A DNA stretch of 64,000 nt, taken from Allodiplogaster sudhausi (taxonomy: Eukaryota; Nematoda; Chromadorea; Rhabditida; Diplogasteridae). Below the pieces are notes generated by a model. The model saw only the letters and a program-made list of their open reading frames with translations, was not told where the DNA came from and made no database searches. Shown in pieces: positions 1 to 12,369 of the stretch. The DNA is taken from assembly GCA_945643635.1 (NCBI GenBank), contig CALZFC010000031.1:1274501-1338500 (forward strand). The letters run 5' to 3'. The position numbers and the translations under genes were made by a program. Position 1 is the stretch's first letter, and each line of letters begins with the position of its first letter.

Positions 1-10
1 AAGAAGAACG

Positions 11-12
<2 letters not shown>

Positions 13-58
<46 letters not shown>
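13..58. repeat. (GA)n microsatellite
   Basis: Nearly uninterrupted GA dinucleotide run at the left edge of the window. It may lie in an intron or 3' flank of the receptor gene to its right, where it would read as CT on the sense strand. Confidence 0.95.
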
Positions 59-232
59 GAAGGGGGAAGTGAGATGGTAATAGAAAAAGGAACCATAGGG
101 AGGGAGATGTCAAGACTTGCACTCTTTAGTGTTTATCACCTGCTAATATCATTGGCACAAATGGTGTCTAGTGACCTTCTTTGCAAAGTTGCGTAACATG
201 CAGAGAGTTATTCCATTAAGTCCAGTGTTTAC

Positions 233-1247
233 CACAACATAAGCAGCACATAATGAGGAGTACATGGTTCGGGCGATCTGGAAAAGAAATTTCAATCAAA
301 ACAATGAGTGTTTATTGTAAAGTCCAATTTGACCTGCGCATGACTCTGTTTAAATCTCCAGTTGTCAACTCTCCACTCGCCATCTACTGTCGCATTCGTC
401 CATTGCACTTCTTCCTCAAGTGTACTTTATAATAGAGTACAAAAACGGAGCACATCAAGTATCTCTGTAAACGATACTTCTGTCGAAGTGTTCTTTGAAA
501 GAACAATCTGTACAGTGAAATGTTCCATCATGTTTTGTGTACTTTGAAGAAAGAATTGAAAGCATGCCCCAATGTAGTAAAGCTGCATGAGCGTAGGCAG
601 AATGAGTTGGAGAAAGACAACAACGAAAACCATTGATGCAGATCTCTTCTGAACACATTAAGTTGACAACTGTCCGCCCGTTCAGATTCATTGAAAGAAT
701 GAACTGTTGTTACTCATAACAGACATCACGTCATCCAAGTCAGTTACTCTTCATGTCAAATAATGGCGAGAGATTTGGGGAGGGGGAGTCCAAGGCAAAG
801 GAGGAGTGGTGGTTGAGTAGGAGCAAAAGTAAGCAAATATCGACTACAATTTTCGCACAGACCTCTAATAATTTTTCCCATGGAATGTTTTGTATTCTTT
901 GAAGGAAAAGAATACTGACTTTGAATGGGAATGGGCGCCGAAGAACAAGAAATCGGTTAATGCTCATTAGCAGAAAGCCAAACATGTGACCAATGCTCCC
1001 AGCATCCAGCGAAACCTTCATTTTTTTTAAATAAAATATTTCACCAAATTGGAATTAGTGAAAATGAAACACACATATATGTATGTAGATAGATGATATG
1101 TATATATATATGTAATTTTGTTGTTGCCATAAAAAAAAAGGAGATTTAGTACTTTACCAGGGAAAAATAGATGAGCCATGTGTAAGCCTTCGTGACATGC
1201 TGATCCCGATATAAGAAGACGAGACCGCCGCCGATTACTGCACTCAT
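233..1247 (-). CDS. Serpentine (srx/srt-like) 7TM receptor, partial
   Basis: Inferred exons on the minus strand are 1158..1247, 920..1015 and about 430..648, with a possible fourth at 233..277. The first begins at an ATG preceded by an in-frame stop and encodes 30 residues including a hydrophobic stretch with IGGGLVFLY. It joins in phase to an exon with GHMFGFLLMSINRFLVLRRP, which looks like the end of TM3 followed by the intracellular motif (INR in place of DRY) seen in nematode serpentine receptors. The third exon starts KRSASMVFVVVFLQ and reads as a TM4-like helix. Phases agree at both junctions (0/0). The rest of the receptor, TM5 to TM7, is not clearly visible, so the gene may run off the left edge or be a fragment. 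Class assignment rests on the INR motif only; another rhodopsin-class receptor is possible. Confidence 0.5.
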
Positions 1248-1281
1248 TCCGGAGATTCCTCAATTAGGTAATGGCATTTAC

Positions 1282-1342
<61 letters not shown>

Positions 1343-2205
1343 ACAATGCTTATATTTGCAGCAATCTGTAAAGTGGAAGATGAGAAAAAAGCTGGATTGA
1401 AGATTGGAGTCTTTGGAGCGTGCGAGCGGAACCATTACAAACAAGTAGAAGAAACAAAGAGGAGGCTCAAAGAAGACGCGGTCAATGACACCAGCCGTGC
1501 TTAGCACATCCTCGATCCAAGAGCCCCTTCATATATTTATTTTATTTTATTTCATAACAGTTATCCTTTTGAATTAATTTGAACAGATGTTTTATACTAA
1601 TCAACTGTAAAAAAAACATTAAGTATACATAAATCAAAATGTAACTAACATTACAGTCGCTCTTCACCTCTGTCTTTGACAATGATTTGAAAATCTGAAA
1701 TGAATAGCAACAGTCTAGCGTTAGTAAAGGCCAGATATCTCTGCTTCTATTGTCTATGTCTAGTTCTCAGAAAAGGAAGTTGGCTTAATATTCACCTTGG
1801 GTGTTTACGAATACAATGTATCAAACTAGGTTTTCTAAGAAGAACTGCGGTCATCAACCCATCCTTCTCTATGACAATGGAAAACTATGAATAAGATGCT
1901 CTTTGAGAACGTCTGAAAACGCATTTCATATATCCGCATTCATCATTCTCTTTGAGGTTTGCATCAGACACAACAGCACTACAATATCAATATTTACATT
2001 ACGGCTATATTGATATCTTATGACTTTCAAATAATTCACGTTACAGGAAAATTGAAAGCAAGTCTCGTCTGTCAAAGTTATAACAGCTGTTTTACAAACA
2101 AATGAAAGTAGCATGTATGTATGTAATTTGCTTCAACAATCCACTGAAGTATTACTGTGAGAAAATAATCACATTTCGATAAAATTTCTGGTGCTTTATG
2201 AAAAA
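1248..2205. other. Intergenic, AT-rich
   Basis: Between two minus-strand genes. It contains a (TA)n run at 1286..1336 and otherwise AT-rich unique sequence. The short open frames here have no recognisable product. It should hold the 3' UTR of the DJ-1 homologue and the promoter of the serpentine receptor. Confidence 0.6.
1286..1336. repeat. (TA)n microsatellite
   Basis: About 25 TA units, starting as ACATATATAT and ending before CAGAATAC. It lies just upstream of the receptor start codon on the minus strand. Confidence 0.95.
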
Positions 2206-3230
2206 TCACATTTTAATGAGATAAAAGTCGATGAACTTCTTGTTGACTTCCGAGCCGACCAAAGTCTCAACTATCCTGCTTGCAAACTCGAAAGCGGTGC
2301 CGGGAGCCTGGCTAGTAATCAGTTGGCCGTCCACCGCAACGCGCTCATTTGCAAACTTGTAACCTGCAAATTGTTCTCAGTGAATCAGTTTTCTTCAATA
2401 TGTACATACACATGTATGCATGCACATGGCAAAAAAAAAGACATAATCGCTAGAACCAAGTAAAAGAAATATAGATCTTTAAATAGGACACTTGAAAGCA
2501 GAAACCTCGTTCGGTGACCTTGTCGTAGATCTCAGGCAATGGAAACGTGGACAGCGTGGCGCCAGGCTGGACGCCGGAGGCTGCGATTACGGTGGCTCCA
2601 GCGCAGATGGACGCGATGAGACTGCCACGGGCATGCTGGGAGCGGAGCATTTCTAGCACGAGAGAGGACGCAGCCAGGCGAGGACCACCCTCAAAGTCAT
2701 CACCATCAAGGCGGTTATCAAACAATTCGTACAATTAAGTTATAGAAAGCGGAGTCATGGCTTAATAGTCAATGTTTAAAAAGAAGCGAACCTTGATCCC
2801 GCCAGGCAAAATGATGACGTCATATTCTTGTTTCGACACGCTTTCAAGAGTGACGCCGGGAAGAATGCGAAGACCGTTCGAGAGAGTAACGGGGCCTCCT
2901 TCTCCGGAGATCTACGCGATTGTGACCTGCACATGGAATGAGATCTCCTTTGCTGTCAGAGCCAATTGAGTCTTTCGCATTCAAAGAGTTCGATTGGTTA
3001 CCGCTGACATAAAAATACATTTTATTTTTTTTAACATTTAATTTTTTATTTAAATTTATTGAATTAAAAATTATCTTTTTAATTCAACAAGTTACTTCAG
3101 TGAAAAGAATGTAGATATGACAAACGACACTGACTTTGAGGCCGCAATTTCGAAGATAATCAGAAGGGATGACCACTTCCAGATCTTCGCTCCCCTCTGC
3201 CACGATCATCAGTGCAGTCTTTGACGCCAT
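2206..3230 (-). CDS. djr-1: DJ-1/PARK7 family protein
   Basis: Four exons: 3126..3230, 2792..2911, 2506..2689, 2206..2363, giving about 188 aa against 189 for human DJ-1. Family members are cytosolic and mitochondrial oxidative-stress proteins with glyoxalase or deglycase-like activity attributed to a nucleophilic cysteine. The protein starts MASKTALMIVAEG. It keeps the family Glu at residue 18, the LPGG turn, the nucleophile elbow ASICAGAT (equivalent of Cys106) and the C-terminal block PGTAFEFASRIVE. Exon 3 to exon 4 splits a Gly codon. Exon 3 uses a TTTGAG acceptor. The exon 1/2 junction has two possible forms: a CAG acceptor at 2927..2929 would match the family length but reads an in-frame TAG at 2912..2914, whereas using that TAG itself as acceptor, with donor GTTTGT after 3126, keeps the frame at a cost of about two residues. 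Identity is certain; the junction is inferred. Confidence 0.9.
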
Positions 3231-4371
3231 TCTTCCATAAAATAGAAACATATTTAATAGTCTCAATTAGACTAAAGCGAATGGTTCCGTGCGTCAAAGT
3301 AAACCATACAACAATTGTTGGAGTGGCCAAAGAGACAAGCAATCGACTGGCAGAGAAAGAAGCAATGTCTGGCTTATGTAGTTGTTGGCAAACAAGCGAA
3401 TCTCTTATGACCAGATCACAAAACTGTCTAGCTTTCTCAGGTCACACTACAATGTACATACATACACTACATTCTATCCCAATCTGCATTCCCTCCTCTT
3501 TCTCCTTTATCTTTTTCTCTCTATCTGTATTCTTCTCTTCCCCTTTCTATCTTTTCTCTCTCTTTTTCTCTCTTTATCTCCTCGCCAAGATCAAAACGCC
3601 ATCTGCACGAAACAATTTTCGCAGCAAAATTCTTAAATAAGGAAAAGTTTGTACAGGCCAACACATTCACGTTAGGATCACGTGTAAATGCGATCGGAAA
3701 TGAAAATGAAGAACAGGAGTTATGTACTGAATCTTATTGTTAGTCACCTAATGTGTGCGAGGAGCATGAAAATATGTACATAATATGTTTCTAATCACTT
3801 AATTTCAATTACCCATTTTTTTTATTATTGAGCGAAAACAACGAATGAACTGAAGAGAGGACAGAGCGCAGGAGAGGAGGAAAGAAAAAGAGAGAGAGAG
3901 AGAGAGAGAGATAGAGAGAAAAGAAAGAGAAAGAAAAAGAGACAGAGAGAGAGATAGCGGGAGAGTTAATGAGAGAGCACGACAAGAGCTCGATGTACCC
4001 TCAGATGGAGAAGTGGCATGATACCACATCAGTTATGGCCTCGAAAAATGTCTACTTTCCTCTGCCACTCCTTCCAACTCATTCTGCAGGAACCGTTGAT
4101 CGAGCCCGTTTTTCGAACACTGCACACACCTCTTTCCTCTTTCAATCCTTTTATCATTCCGACTTTCATTTCAAATTGATGTTGTGAGAAAATACGAGAT
4201 GGCACACATTTTATATACCTTTGTAGAACTTTTCCATGGAGAAGGGTGATGGGAAAGGGTAAAACAATTCATTAGTTATTTATTATTTGGCATATGAGCC
4301 TAAAAGTTTCCCGATTAACTCTGGGAATAAAACAGAGAAGAGCTTAGCTCCATCACAACAAAATATGACGA
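3231..4371. other. Intergenic with pyrimidine/purine-rich tracts
   Basis: A pyrimidine-rich stretch lies at about 3490..3585 and a GA tract at 3886..3960. No coding exon is supported. The segment should contain the upstream region of the DJ-1 homologue and the 3' end of the next minus-strand gene. Confidence 0.6.
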
Positions 4372-7211
4372 TTAACTAGTAAAGCAACAATATAATGCAG
4401 ATAATCGGAAGCTGCGTTCCAGCTAAAACAGTACAAAAGGGATAGACTTGGAAGGGTGGCTGTATGAGCACAGAGGCTACCAATCGAGAGAACTGGGTGG
4501 ATTGGGCTGGAGGGAGGAGAGAAGAAGCTGGCGATGCTGGGCAGAGGATACCAGGTAGATGACATCGTTGTAGACGATCATCCCAGCATGGGCAGCCACC
4601 ACTTTGCACGCCAGAGAAGAGGGGGTCACTCCGAACAAGGGACGGAGCACTTGCACCAGCAGACGCCAGGGCACGTCTATCTGGAAGAGAGAGAGGGAGG
4701 AATAGTAGACGGAAGAGATAGAGGGGAGAGTAGAGATAGAGGAGGGGAGAGTAGAGATAGAGGAGGGGAGAGTAGAGATAGAGGAGGGGAGAGTAGAGAT
4801 AGAGGAGGGGAGAGTATAGAGAAGAGGGAGAGAGACTAAGACGGTCGAAATCTCAAGCTACCTTGACGTGCTGCGGGCCGAAGAAGGAGAGGAAGGCGGA
4901 GATGTACGACACGAGCTGGCTCTCGTTGCGAAGATGAGTGCCGGGGATTGGCTCCCACTCTGCCAGAGCCACTCCCGAGACTCCCTGCAAGGGAAGAAGT
5001 GGATCAATAACAGAAGTGAGGGGGTGGGGGAATAAGACACCTGTAGGATGTAGGTCTATCCTTCCCCACGAACTCCTAATTACCAGGAGGGCTGGAAAGA
5101 AAGGGAAGGATGGAGGCAAGATGGAGAGAGCGAGAGGGAGAGAGGGTTGAAAGGAAAGCGAGAGAAAGAGAGAATAATCAGACATCAGCACTGGTACGGC
5201 GATGCATGGCGGCGGCGTCGTCCTTGCCAATGAGCGAGACGAGTCTGCCAGTGACTCGGAAGTCAGAGGGGAAGAGACGAGAGAGACCAAGAGGCCAGAG
5301 GGTCAGAGACGCAGAGACAAGGCCGCGCCGACGCATTCGAGGCATGTCTTGCAGAGAGGACAGTGGACAGCACGCGCCCTCGCGGCGGCTCAACGCAGAT
5401 GACAACTCTCTGTAACGGCATTCTTATCCTTATTCCATTCTAAATTCGCGCTACATTTCAGGGTTCTCACAAAGAAAGTTATTTAATCTTTCTTTAAAAG
5501 AAGCAATGCTATAAGTCATAAAGATTCATGAATGGTGTTTGATATTTCAGACACACCGCCTTCACAAAAGGATGAATTCAGTCTATACCCTAATAGGTCT
5601 CTGCATTCTCACCATAAATCAGTTCAAATCACTCTTAGTATTCGACGTTCTAAAGTCTACCAGGCTACTTCGAAAGAATATGCAAAAAAAAACAAGATGG
5701 GATGGAGCTAGATGCAAAGAGAACGTTATGTGTCCATGGTTGGAGCTGGCAGCAAAATCGAGAAGAAGAGATGAAGAACCTCTTGAAGGTGGCTAGCTCA
5801 GCGAGTTCTCTCCTCGTCCACACAGCGTCCCTGTCCATGGCAACTTGCAGAGAAGAAGAGAGAAGAGCACTCGGCACTTGCACTTCTTCAATTCCACGCA
5901 GAACAGCAGAGCTCTTGCTTGTGTTAGAGCGAAAAGACTGAAAGCAACTGGAATTAGAGCGAAAAACATTAAGAATATATAACAACACAAGACCATTCAG
6001 TTCAGTAACCTTGAGTCGAGTTTCACTCTTCTTCGAGACATTGTTTTCATTCTGTTCGATCTTATTCTGTGGATCCTCGACAAACTTGTTGCCGCCGTTC
6101 GGAATGCTCGTAAAAACAAGAAGAAGCTTTCCACGGAATCGAAAGCCATCCAGTCTGCGCGCCAACTCGACAGCGTCGCTTTTCTTGAATAGTTGAAGGA
6201 TCCTTAACGAAGATGCTCCCTCCACTCAGCTGTGATTGTAAAATAACTTTAATTCGCTTAAACTAGTGCCGAATCCGTGATATCCCATCTTCCACAAAAG
6301 ACCTCACCATCTGCGATTGGAGATGAGAATGTGGCCGATGGGAAGATTGCCGCGGACTTGACTGGCAACCAAATGTCGAACAACTCCGGTCTGGGTGACG
6401 CCGATTCGAGGAACGTTCCGGAAGATCACTTCGCAGGTATTCGAGGCCGGCCGAGACGGGGGATGAGCGGGCCGCGGCGGCTCCTGCATATCTCAATTTG
6501 GGCGCTATCCTAGTTGGGGAGTCATGATTTCTTCCAAGTAGTTAAAACTAATTTTCTTTGCTTCCGCGGAGCCTAAAATAAGCCGAGCTGGGATTAATTT
6601 TACAAGCAAACTGAAAGTCAGCTGCTAACTGCCTCAAATTCTAGTATACATGGCAATTTACCGCGAAATATTGCCCAAACTGGCTACATTACGCCAAAAC
6701 GCGCATTTTCATGGAAATATTTGCCAAAGTAGATATTTCCATGAAAGAATTCAGCTCGACAAATAAGCACTAACAGACATCTAGACAGGAGAAAAAAAAC
6801 CTCAGAAACTGGGAAAAAAATCATAACTCCCCAACTAGGATAGCACCATAATTTTTTGCCAGTGCCGAATAAGAATGCGATTAAAGCAGTAAGAAGAAAA
6901 CGAACATGATCTCGCTGAGCAATGGTCTCAGTCAGCTTGCCGTCTCCGAAGACTTTGCTCCAGTAGTTCCAGTCGCCACTGCCCGTGTGTTCACGAAGAA
7001 GAGGGCCATTTGCCTCCATTCGCGAAAGAAGGACTCTTGACTGGAGAGCGGAGACTGCCGACCGACCACTGCCCTTCGCCAGACAACGAGTGAATGGACC
7101 AGGTGGTACATGGAATGCCACATCGAATATGAATATGCAGATTAAAACTGGCGACCAGCCAAAAGTTATTCGATCAATGACCGGTTGTGCTACCGTAATG
7201 CGGATGGCCAT
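4372..7211 (-). CDS. Unrecognised multi-exon protein with RRM-like segment
   Basis: Inferred exons: 6906..7211, 6308..6483, 6010..about 6225, 5780..5937, 5184..5409, 4862..4984, 4552..4680 and possibly 4372..4422. The start is an ATG at 7211; exon 1 encodes 102 aa with a hydrophobic stretch near residues 19-38 and ends GKLTETIAQRDH. Exon 2 holds TCEVIFRNVPRIGVTQTG, resembling an RNP2 strand, and exon 3 holds SDAVELARRLDGFRFRGKLL, resembling the second helix and last strand of an RRM. The last exons carry LAEWEPIPGTHLRNESQL and VPWRLLVQVLRPLFGVTP, which I do not recognise. Phases agree at every junction except exon 2/3, where exon 2 ends in phase 2 but the open frame of exon 3 needs phase 1. 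It could be two genes; an RNA-binding role is only a guess. Confidence 0.5.
4708..4820. repeat. 21-bp minisatellite in an intron
   Basis: About five tandem copies of a 21-bp purine-rich unit containing GTAGAGATAGAGGAGGGGAG. The array sits inside the intron between exons 4552..4680 and 4862..4984 of the minus-strand gene, so it reads as a pyrimidine tract on the sense strand. Confidence 0.9.
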
Positions 7212-7527
7212 TCTGCGATATTGCATAGATATACCTATTGCTGATATTTAATTTTCCCGCCGAAATAACTGATGAACATGAACATCAAACTATTTTGGAT
7301 TCAAATTCAATTTATTTATGGATCAAGACAAAGCTTAGCTAATATCAACGGCGTTGATGATAATCGTTGTTTGTGGTGTTTTTCTTGTCATATTATTATT
7401 TGCATGTCGCTATGAGTCGCAACTGCAGAAAGTATGTTATTCCAGACAGCGAATTGAATTACAAGTCTGCGTAGATAGATTCTTGTGAACCTTACAGAGG
7501 TGTAACTTGTGGAGTAAAGATTGTGCC
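7212..7527. promoter_or_regulatory. Divergent promoter region
   Basis: The 316 bp between the start codon of the minus-strand gene (7211) and that of the plus-strand coiled-coil gene (7528). Head-to-head spacing this short implies that both promoters and 5' UTRs lie here. No specific box can be assigned by eye. Confidence 0.5.
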
Positions 7528-10500
7528 ATGGAGCGAGCTGCCCTCAGCGAGATGTCGCTCCCGGCTCTACAAGCTCGCTACGATGAACTTTGCAAGGAAG
7601 AAGCCGCTCGGGTGTGCTTTGCCTTGTTTTTTTTTGCTGCACTTTTTTTCTCTAGCCCCATTAAAATGTTTACAATTCTTTCCGCCTTTTCTGATCTTAT
7701 TGTACTCTTCGCCAATCTTTCTTTACAGGAAGAGTCCATTGCGGCGTGGACAAAGAAGCTCGCCGATATTCGACTCGCCAAAGGCAAACAGAAGGTGGAG
7801 AATTCGGTCGACATCATCGTCAAAAACTATGCTGCCGACGTTCGCAAGAGGTTAGATGTGCAGATACATCAATACTGATTAAATCAAAGAAATCTTAAGT
7901 TGCTCATTGTAAGCAACTCCTGTTTTCAGTCACGACTACATCGCAGCAAGAATTGCGCAGTTGGAAATCGATGCTGAGAAGGCAAAAAATATCTTCGGAA
8001 AAGGTTAGAATTTACATCTTATCTCGAAAAGTTAATTACTTTAGTCGTTTTGTTGTGAATAAGCGCAATATGCTTACACAGATTGTAAAATAACAATAGT
8101 CTAAATTCAATAGTCTGAAAAGTTAAACTTGTTTTTAGGAAACAACGCGATTAGAGTTCTCACCGAGCAGACGCATAAAGAAAACGTGAAGCTCCGTAAG
8201 ATTCGGGATGCAGTTAAGATTCATCTTAACAACGCAAAGGAACAGCAGGCTGTGATGCAGGAGAAAAGTTGGCTCATCATGTTATCCGCGAAATCATTTT
8301 TGCCCTGTAATTATAAACGTCGTCCTGTACTTGTAAACGTGCATTACCCAGAAGGTAAGCTTCTTTACAGTCAAGGCATTGGCCAGTGTTGGCGATTCTT
8401 TCCAATCGGCAACTGAAGAAGGCGTCACTCGTCTCTCCAGTGCTCTCGATTTCATCCGTCAGAATCTTGTCGCGAAAAACGATTCCCTCGATGAGAAGTA
8501 TGAGGAGATGAGGGCCAAGAACGAGGAGATCCAGGCCGAGAAGAAGAAGAAGGAAGATATTCTTGGTCAGCTATGAAATGCCGAAAATGTAAGGAATGCA
8601 ATGATTTGCCCTTCATTTTCAGAAGGACTTAGGAATGAGGTGGAGCAAATTCGGATGACGAGGTCAAATTTTGAGAGCGAAGCCATCGAGGCGAGGGAGG
8701 AATCTGCCGTTATTCAGGTTGTTTATGCCACTTCCGTTCCTTTTTAAAGCATGAGCTATCTCAGGCCCAACTGGATGCACAGTCTGCAGCTAAAAGAGAG
8801 CGAATGGAAGAACAGGCAGAGCTGGAGGCAGAGAGCGCGAGGCTGAAAGAGGATCTCGAGAAGTTGAATAAAGAGCATGTCGCTGCTGTGGCCGAGCAGG
8901 CCGAGTTACAGGCTCAGGTTTGGAATTGTGGACCGAGTTTTTTCGTAGTTGTATCCTACGAGAAACATCCATTGTTGTGTACTTCGTATTCCTTAGCGTT
9001 CCCGTTTTGAGGGGTGGTTTGGAACATACGGGTCCTTTACAAATAAACTGACTTTGAGGACGTAATTATGAAAAGTTTCACGTTATGTACTTCTTTTTCT
9101 AAGATTACAAGATTTTGAATCACTCGTACTCAAAAGCAGCAATTTTTTTTTGGATTTGTGGTGCTAGCATGCCTCTAAATTCATTGACATGCATTGCAGA
9201 TTGAAGAGGAACTGCATGGGATGGAGGAGTTGAAGAAAAAAGAGCAGGAGCTGGAGGAGGATCGAACTTGCGAAGATATCAAGGGGGAGCTCGAAGATGC
9301 AAAGGTATGAAAGGGAAGAATGGGAGGAGGCAATCAGGAGATCTGCGCTTTATAGGCTGTTAATGAAGAAAGGATGAATGTTGTGAAGAGAAGAACGGAT
9401 GAGCTGACGAAGATGCTAGAAAAGCAGAGAATGAAGATGGAAGTGACACTGGAGATGACTCGATGGCAGATGTCTACGAGGAACTGCCAGGAACTGGAAG
9501 CGAGACGACTAGGTTCATTCTCTCTTTAGTCAGGGAGTGGAGATGAAAAGGGACTATTTGAGAACTCATTCGACTTCACGAGCAGAAGACTGAACAAGCA
9601 GCGATGGCAAAGGACGGCTTTGATAAGATGATGAAAGAAGTGGAGCAGGCCAAGCAGAAGGTCTTTTTTTGCCATTTTAAATTCCTTTTAAATGCCGACG
9701 AGTCCGATGTCTGTATGCGATTTATTTAGCTGGCTGCGATCTCAGTCCGCGTTTCCGAGAAGCGAAATGACCGCGAGGGCGCTGAAGCGCGTGAGAGACA
9801 TCTGCAGAGGAACCGACAGGAAGATTTCGATACATTCAAAGTTAACTTGGGTCTGGTAAGTGTTCCCACTTCCTCTCTCTCCCTCCTTGCTCTCACTCGC
9901 TCTCTGCTACCGCTCTATCTCTCAATATATAACCGATGCCCTCATCTTAATCCTTCAGGCTAAACGGCGCCGAGAAATGGCGGAGAAAGAATTCGAACGA
10001 ATCAAGAAGATGCCCGTGGGAGCTGTGGATGAAGCTTTCAAGACTCCAGTTGTCTTGTCGAGAAGGAAGGAATCTAAACCTCGCACCCCTCATTTACTTC
10101 GCACCGGTTTTAATGGTATCTCGTTTTCTTGGAGGTCTTGATTGAGTCTGACATGGTGAATCAACTCACAGTCTGTTCAAAGGCGTTCATCTGCAGATCG
10201 TGGAAGTAGATTAAATTTGTCAAATAAAATTTTGTTAGGGAATTCCATAAAGAAGTTGTTCTATGACAGGCTGGAGAGGATGGTTAGAGTGCTGAAGAAA
10301 GAACATGCAATTTATATTGTGGGACATACATCGTTTCGGGTTTCTACTACGAATTGGAGGATATCGTACATAATGGCATGTTATTACAAAGACTGGCTGG
10401 CGTTCTTTCCCTATTAGAGAGAGAGAGAGAACTTCTTCTGCTTCAGTGGAAGTGCTTGGATCCTGCCAGATCCCATCTCTCGGTTGCCGTCGCAAGCCAA

Positions 10501-11808
10501 AGAAGGGTTTCAAGGTGCCAGAAGGTGCCATCGACCTTCCCCAGCCAATCTTGGCTAAGAAGAATCTTCTTTCATATACTCCGGCTAAGGAGACCAGCAA
10601 GGTGAGCTGTCACAATTGTGTATAGAGCAAGGTGAACCTGATTCCGTGTTCACTTTCAGCCTCCAGCCACTCCTCTCAAGGTTCCGACAGTTCGGCAACC
10701 GGTTGGCTTTTTTCCTTTGTAAGCTTTGATCTAGTGAAACGTGTACTTCTTTGAGGCGGAAGGGAGGGCAACTCAAATGGAGGAAGCAGAAACACTAGCA
10801 ACGGTGATGGATGTGGAAGAGGCGACAGGGATGGGTTTTGGGGCAGAAGCTTCTGCAGAGAAGATGGATGCCTCCTGTTCTCTGCTCGAGCTGCAGATTG
10901 AAGTGGACACGTCCCCCTCGACCGAGGTTTTGGACGCGGCCAATGAGAAGATTCAGCAGTGGCAGCTAGAGCCCGCTGTATGCTATTAGATTCTCATTCA
11001 GTTGATAGTCTTTGGAGAGTGAAGAAGGTCTAGCCAGAGTAGAGAATTGATTGAAGGATGCGTGATCAAGCTTGGACACGTTGAAATAATCTCACATTAG
11101 ATTTGCTTGCGGGAGAGACACGCACCAAAGAGAGATCTAACACAACCACGTTTCAGTTTCCTATTCTGAGTTCTAATTAAGTAATTTTGTCTCGAGGTTT
11201 TGGGGAATATTTGCCTTTTAGGGCTGCGGATAAACCTTGATTATAATGACTTCTTATCGCAGGGAATCTGCAACAACTCCGCGCTCACATCTGAGCGAGA
11301 GCGGGTTGGAATAGCGGGGCAGCTTTTGGAGAATCGTCCTGGCATCTTCCCCGGCGATGGGAAGACTCCTTCCCAGACCTCGGACAGCATGCAACCACTC
11401 ATGCAATTTGGTCAGTCATCAGGAGAAGAATTCTCAACGGGGCTATTAATGTTTCTTTATTCTTTATTGACTCAGATATGTTTGACGACGATGAAAACTC
11501 GGGAGACAGCGACGAATCGCGAGACGTTTCTCCAAGGAGCATCTCAGAATTCTTTGAGCACGTCAGTTCGGCCTGTTCTTCTTTCTAAATCTTTCTAGTC
11601 CATATCCAACCAGGGTCTATCTTCCTTTCTTTCTTGTCTAATTCCCTCTGTTGGGATGAGCATAGCATGAATTCTTCCATTGAAGCTGGAGTACTCCCCT
11701 CCCCCCGCTCGCCAGGTCAGCGCTCCAGTCCCCCCAGCATTCATGGACGACGTCGATACAAGCGAGAGTGATCTGAACGTCAGCGTTTGGTCCCAGACCG
11801 GATTCTAG
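7528..11808 (+). CDS. Long coiled-coil protein, about 751 aa
   Basis: Eighteen exons in consistent phase: 7528..7611, 7729..7850, 7930..8003, 8139..8267, 8371..8565, 8623..8717, 8750..8917, 9200..9304, 9356..9512, 9563..9660, 9730..9855, 9959..10115, 10447..10601, 10660..10701, 10756..10977, 11263..11410, 11476..11561, 11716..11808. The sum is 2256 nt ending in TAG. Residues about 1-480 are rich in Glu, Lys, Ala and Gln with heptad-like spacing, for example EEQAELEAESARLKEDLEKL. After that comes a basic, proline-rich segment with KTPVVLSRRKESKPRTPH and LLSYTPAKETSK, and then an acidic tail DMFDDDENSGDSDESRD. The TP-rich basic region after a rod looks like a cytoskeletal or chromosome-associated protein with CDK-type sites, but I cannot name the family. 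Exons 10 and 15 use GAG acceptors and exon 7 an AAG acceptor. Confidence 0.8.
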
Positions 11809-12369
11809 TCTGCTCTTTCATGTCTTTCTCTAAGCCCTCCTTGTTCCATTTGTTATTTCCCCTGATTGTCTGTCAACATATTACCCCGAACTCCTTTCTT
11901 ACGTCCAAATTCATGTGCCAATTTACTCCCCTGTTTTAATCATCGCATTCTCGTATATAATGTCCCTGGTAAGGAGGCATAGGATGTAATGTGCGTGCAA
12001 AGTTGTTGAGTACCTAAGTACTTATCTCTGTGAATATTTCTTGAATTGTTTGACCCATTTTGCACTTTGTCTAGTTTAACATATGCTGTTCGCTGCGTTT
12101 ACGTGGCTAACTGTGAATAAACCAGTCTTATGTAGAGTAGTTTCCAATGAAATTTTAACAAGGGAAAGAGTTGTATGACACACCACGCGTGCTGGTATAT
12201 CTGATAGAGGAACAAGACGAACAGCAGTCGCTGTCTGTTGTTTCTTAGTCATACGGTAGCATATCGCACTAATTTTTTTTGAATGCCACAAATGCTTATC
12301 CGAAGATTAGCTTACTCCTCGAGTCGTTAACTTCGTCATCTTGATTCTGTTGTTTGTTTACTATTTAGC
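11809..12369. other. Intergenic between same-strand genes
   Basis: 561 bp between the stop of the coiled-coil gene and the first ATG of UBA3. It holds an AATAAA at about 12117 that may be the upstream polyadenylation signal. CTATTTAG directly precedes the UBA3 start codon, a potential 3' splice site for a 5' leader exon or a trans-spliced leader. No exon is seen. Confidence 0.55.

Noticed and set aside
3212..3640. 142-codon plus-strand frame overlapping the DJ-1 first exon.
   Set aside because: It is antisense to a well-supported exon and then enters a pyrimidine-rich tract.
5184..5409. A frame reading HCPLCKTCLEC, like a zinc finger.
   Set aside because: The phases from the neighbouring exons select another frame through this exon, and the Cys-rich frame hits a stop shortly after.
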